Shown here piece after piece: positions 6,163 to 6,331 of a stretch of 6,331 nucleotides of DNA. This DNA is from Betaproteobacteria bacterium. GTDB lineage: Bacteria > Pseudomonadota > Gammaproteobacteria > Burkholderiales > SG8-39. The stretch's first letter is position 1, and every line of letters begins with the position of its first letter. The translations under genes were made by a program, and so were the position numbers. The stretch lies in contig VBCT01000155.1 of the NCBI GenBank assembly GCA_005882235.1, positions 1 to 6,331 of the forward strand. The letters run 5' to 3'. The notes under the pieces are model-generated. The model had not been told where the DNA came from. It searched no databases and was given only the letters and a program-made list of their open reading frames with translations.

Positions 6163-6331
6163 CCGCGCCTCCACGCGTGGAACTTTTCCGCCCACCTGAG
6201 CAGCCTTTGCGGGGCGTGCGCTCTCTTCCAGTTGCCCGCCGCGTACTTGTTGCCTTCGGCGAGCGTGGGGTAGATGTGGATGGTGCCGAGGATCTTGTTC
6301 AAGCCGATGCCGTACTTCATCGCCGTGATGA
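6159..6331 (-). CDS. C-terminus of a mercuric-reductase/dihydrolipoamide-dehydrogenase-like flavoprotein (5' part outside window)
   Basis: Only the last 56 codons are present. The reading ITAMKYGIGLNKILGTIHIY, then PTLAEGNKYAAGNWKRAHAP, matches the end of the dimerisation domain of class I pyridine nucleotide-disulfide oxidoreductases, especially the mercuric-reductase-like group that is often encoded next to or fused with TVP38/TMEM64 membrane proteins. The catalytic disulfide, FAD and NAD(P) sites would lie outside the window. The terminal Cys-Cys pair of true mercuric reductase MerA is absent: the protein ends in a basic WRRG. That makes real Hg(II) reduction unlikely and a related oxidoreductase more probable. 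The stop (6161-6159) overlaps the TTG start of transferase 2, placing it first among the visible cistrons of this minus-strand operon. Confidence 0.8.
   Translation of the reverse strand, partial: ITAMKYGIGLNKILGTIHIYPTLAEGNKYAAGNWKRAHAPQRLLRWAEKFHAWRRG
6168..6172 (-). promoter_or_regulatory. Shine-Dalgarno GGAGG that decides a TTG start for transferase 2
   Basis: On the minus strand GGAGG (6172-6168) is followed by five bases and then TTG AAG ATT TCG. No comparable site precedes the in-frame GTG codons at 6195 or 6174. It lies inside the last codons of the upstream flavoprotein gene, so the two cistrons are coupled. Confidence 0.65.

Overview
The window is high-GC, gene-dense bacterial DNA with short or overlapping gene junctions. 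It carries a SulP-STAS anion transporter, a TesA-like lipoprotein esterase and a chain of minus-strand metabolic genes. Protein style and gene content suggest a proteobacterium, most like Betaproteobacteria. That placement rests on recognising family resemblance, not on a search. No rRNA, tRNA, CRISPR array or insertion sequence was seen, and no gene-free stretch exceeds about 150 bases.

Layout. 1-2213 (+): the 3' part of a SulP permease with a STAS domain and a cysteine-containing tail, overlapping by an ATGA junction a small GDSL/SGNH esterase with a lipoprotein signal. 2214-2363: about 150 bases with no convincing gene or terminator. 2364-2525 (+): a probable 53-residue single-span membrane protein. 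2555-2959 (-): a tandem ACT-domain protein with a near-perfect ribosome binding site. 3041-4168 (-): a two-Rossmann FAD/NAD(P) oxidoreductase of the type found elsewhere fused to the N-terminus of selenophosphate synthetase (SelD). 4219-4867 (+): a toxin-antitoxin pair, ribbon-helix-helix antitoxin then PIN toxin, with a palindromic candidate operator in its promoter region. 4794-6331 (-): two small transferases of the 'rSAM/selenodomain-associated transferase' 1 and 2 type (now often named arsenosugar-biosynthesis glycosyltransferases), preceded by the C-terminus of a mercuric-reductase/dihydrolipoamide-dehydrogenase-like flavoprotein.

How it may fit together. Read in the minus direction, flavoprotein, transferase 2, transferase 1 and, beyond the toxin-antitoxin pair, the SelD-type oxidoreductase look like pieces of one accessory cluster that travels with radical-SAM/selenoprotein (ArsS-like) arsenic or selenium metabolism. 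The toxin-antitoxin pair lies on the opposite strand in the middle of this block. Its toxin gene overlaps the 3' end of transferase 1 tail to tail, and the last 24 or so transferase residues are read antisense to the toxin gene, as if the pair had inserted there and replaced the original stop. The key enzyme of such a cluster (arsS, selD or arsM) is not in the window, so the cluster assignment is inference.
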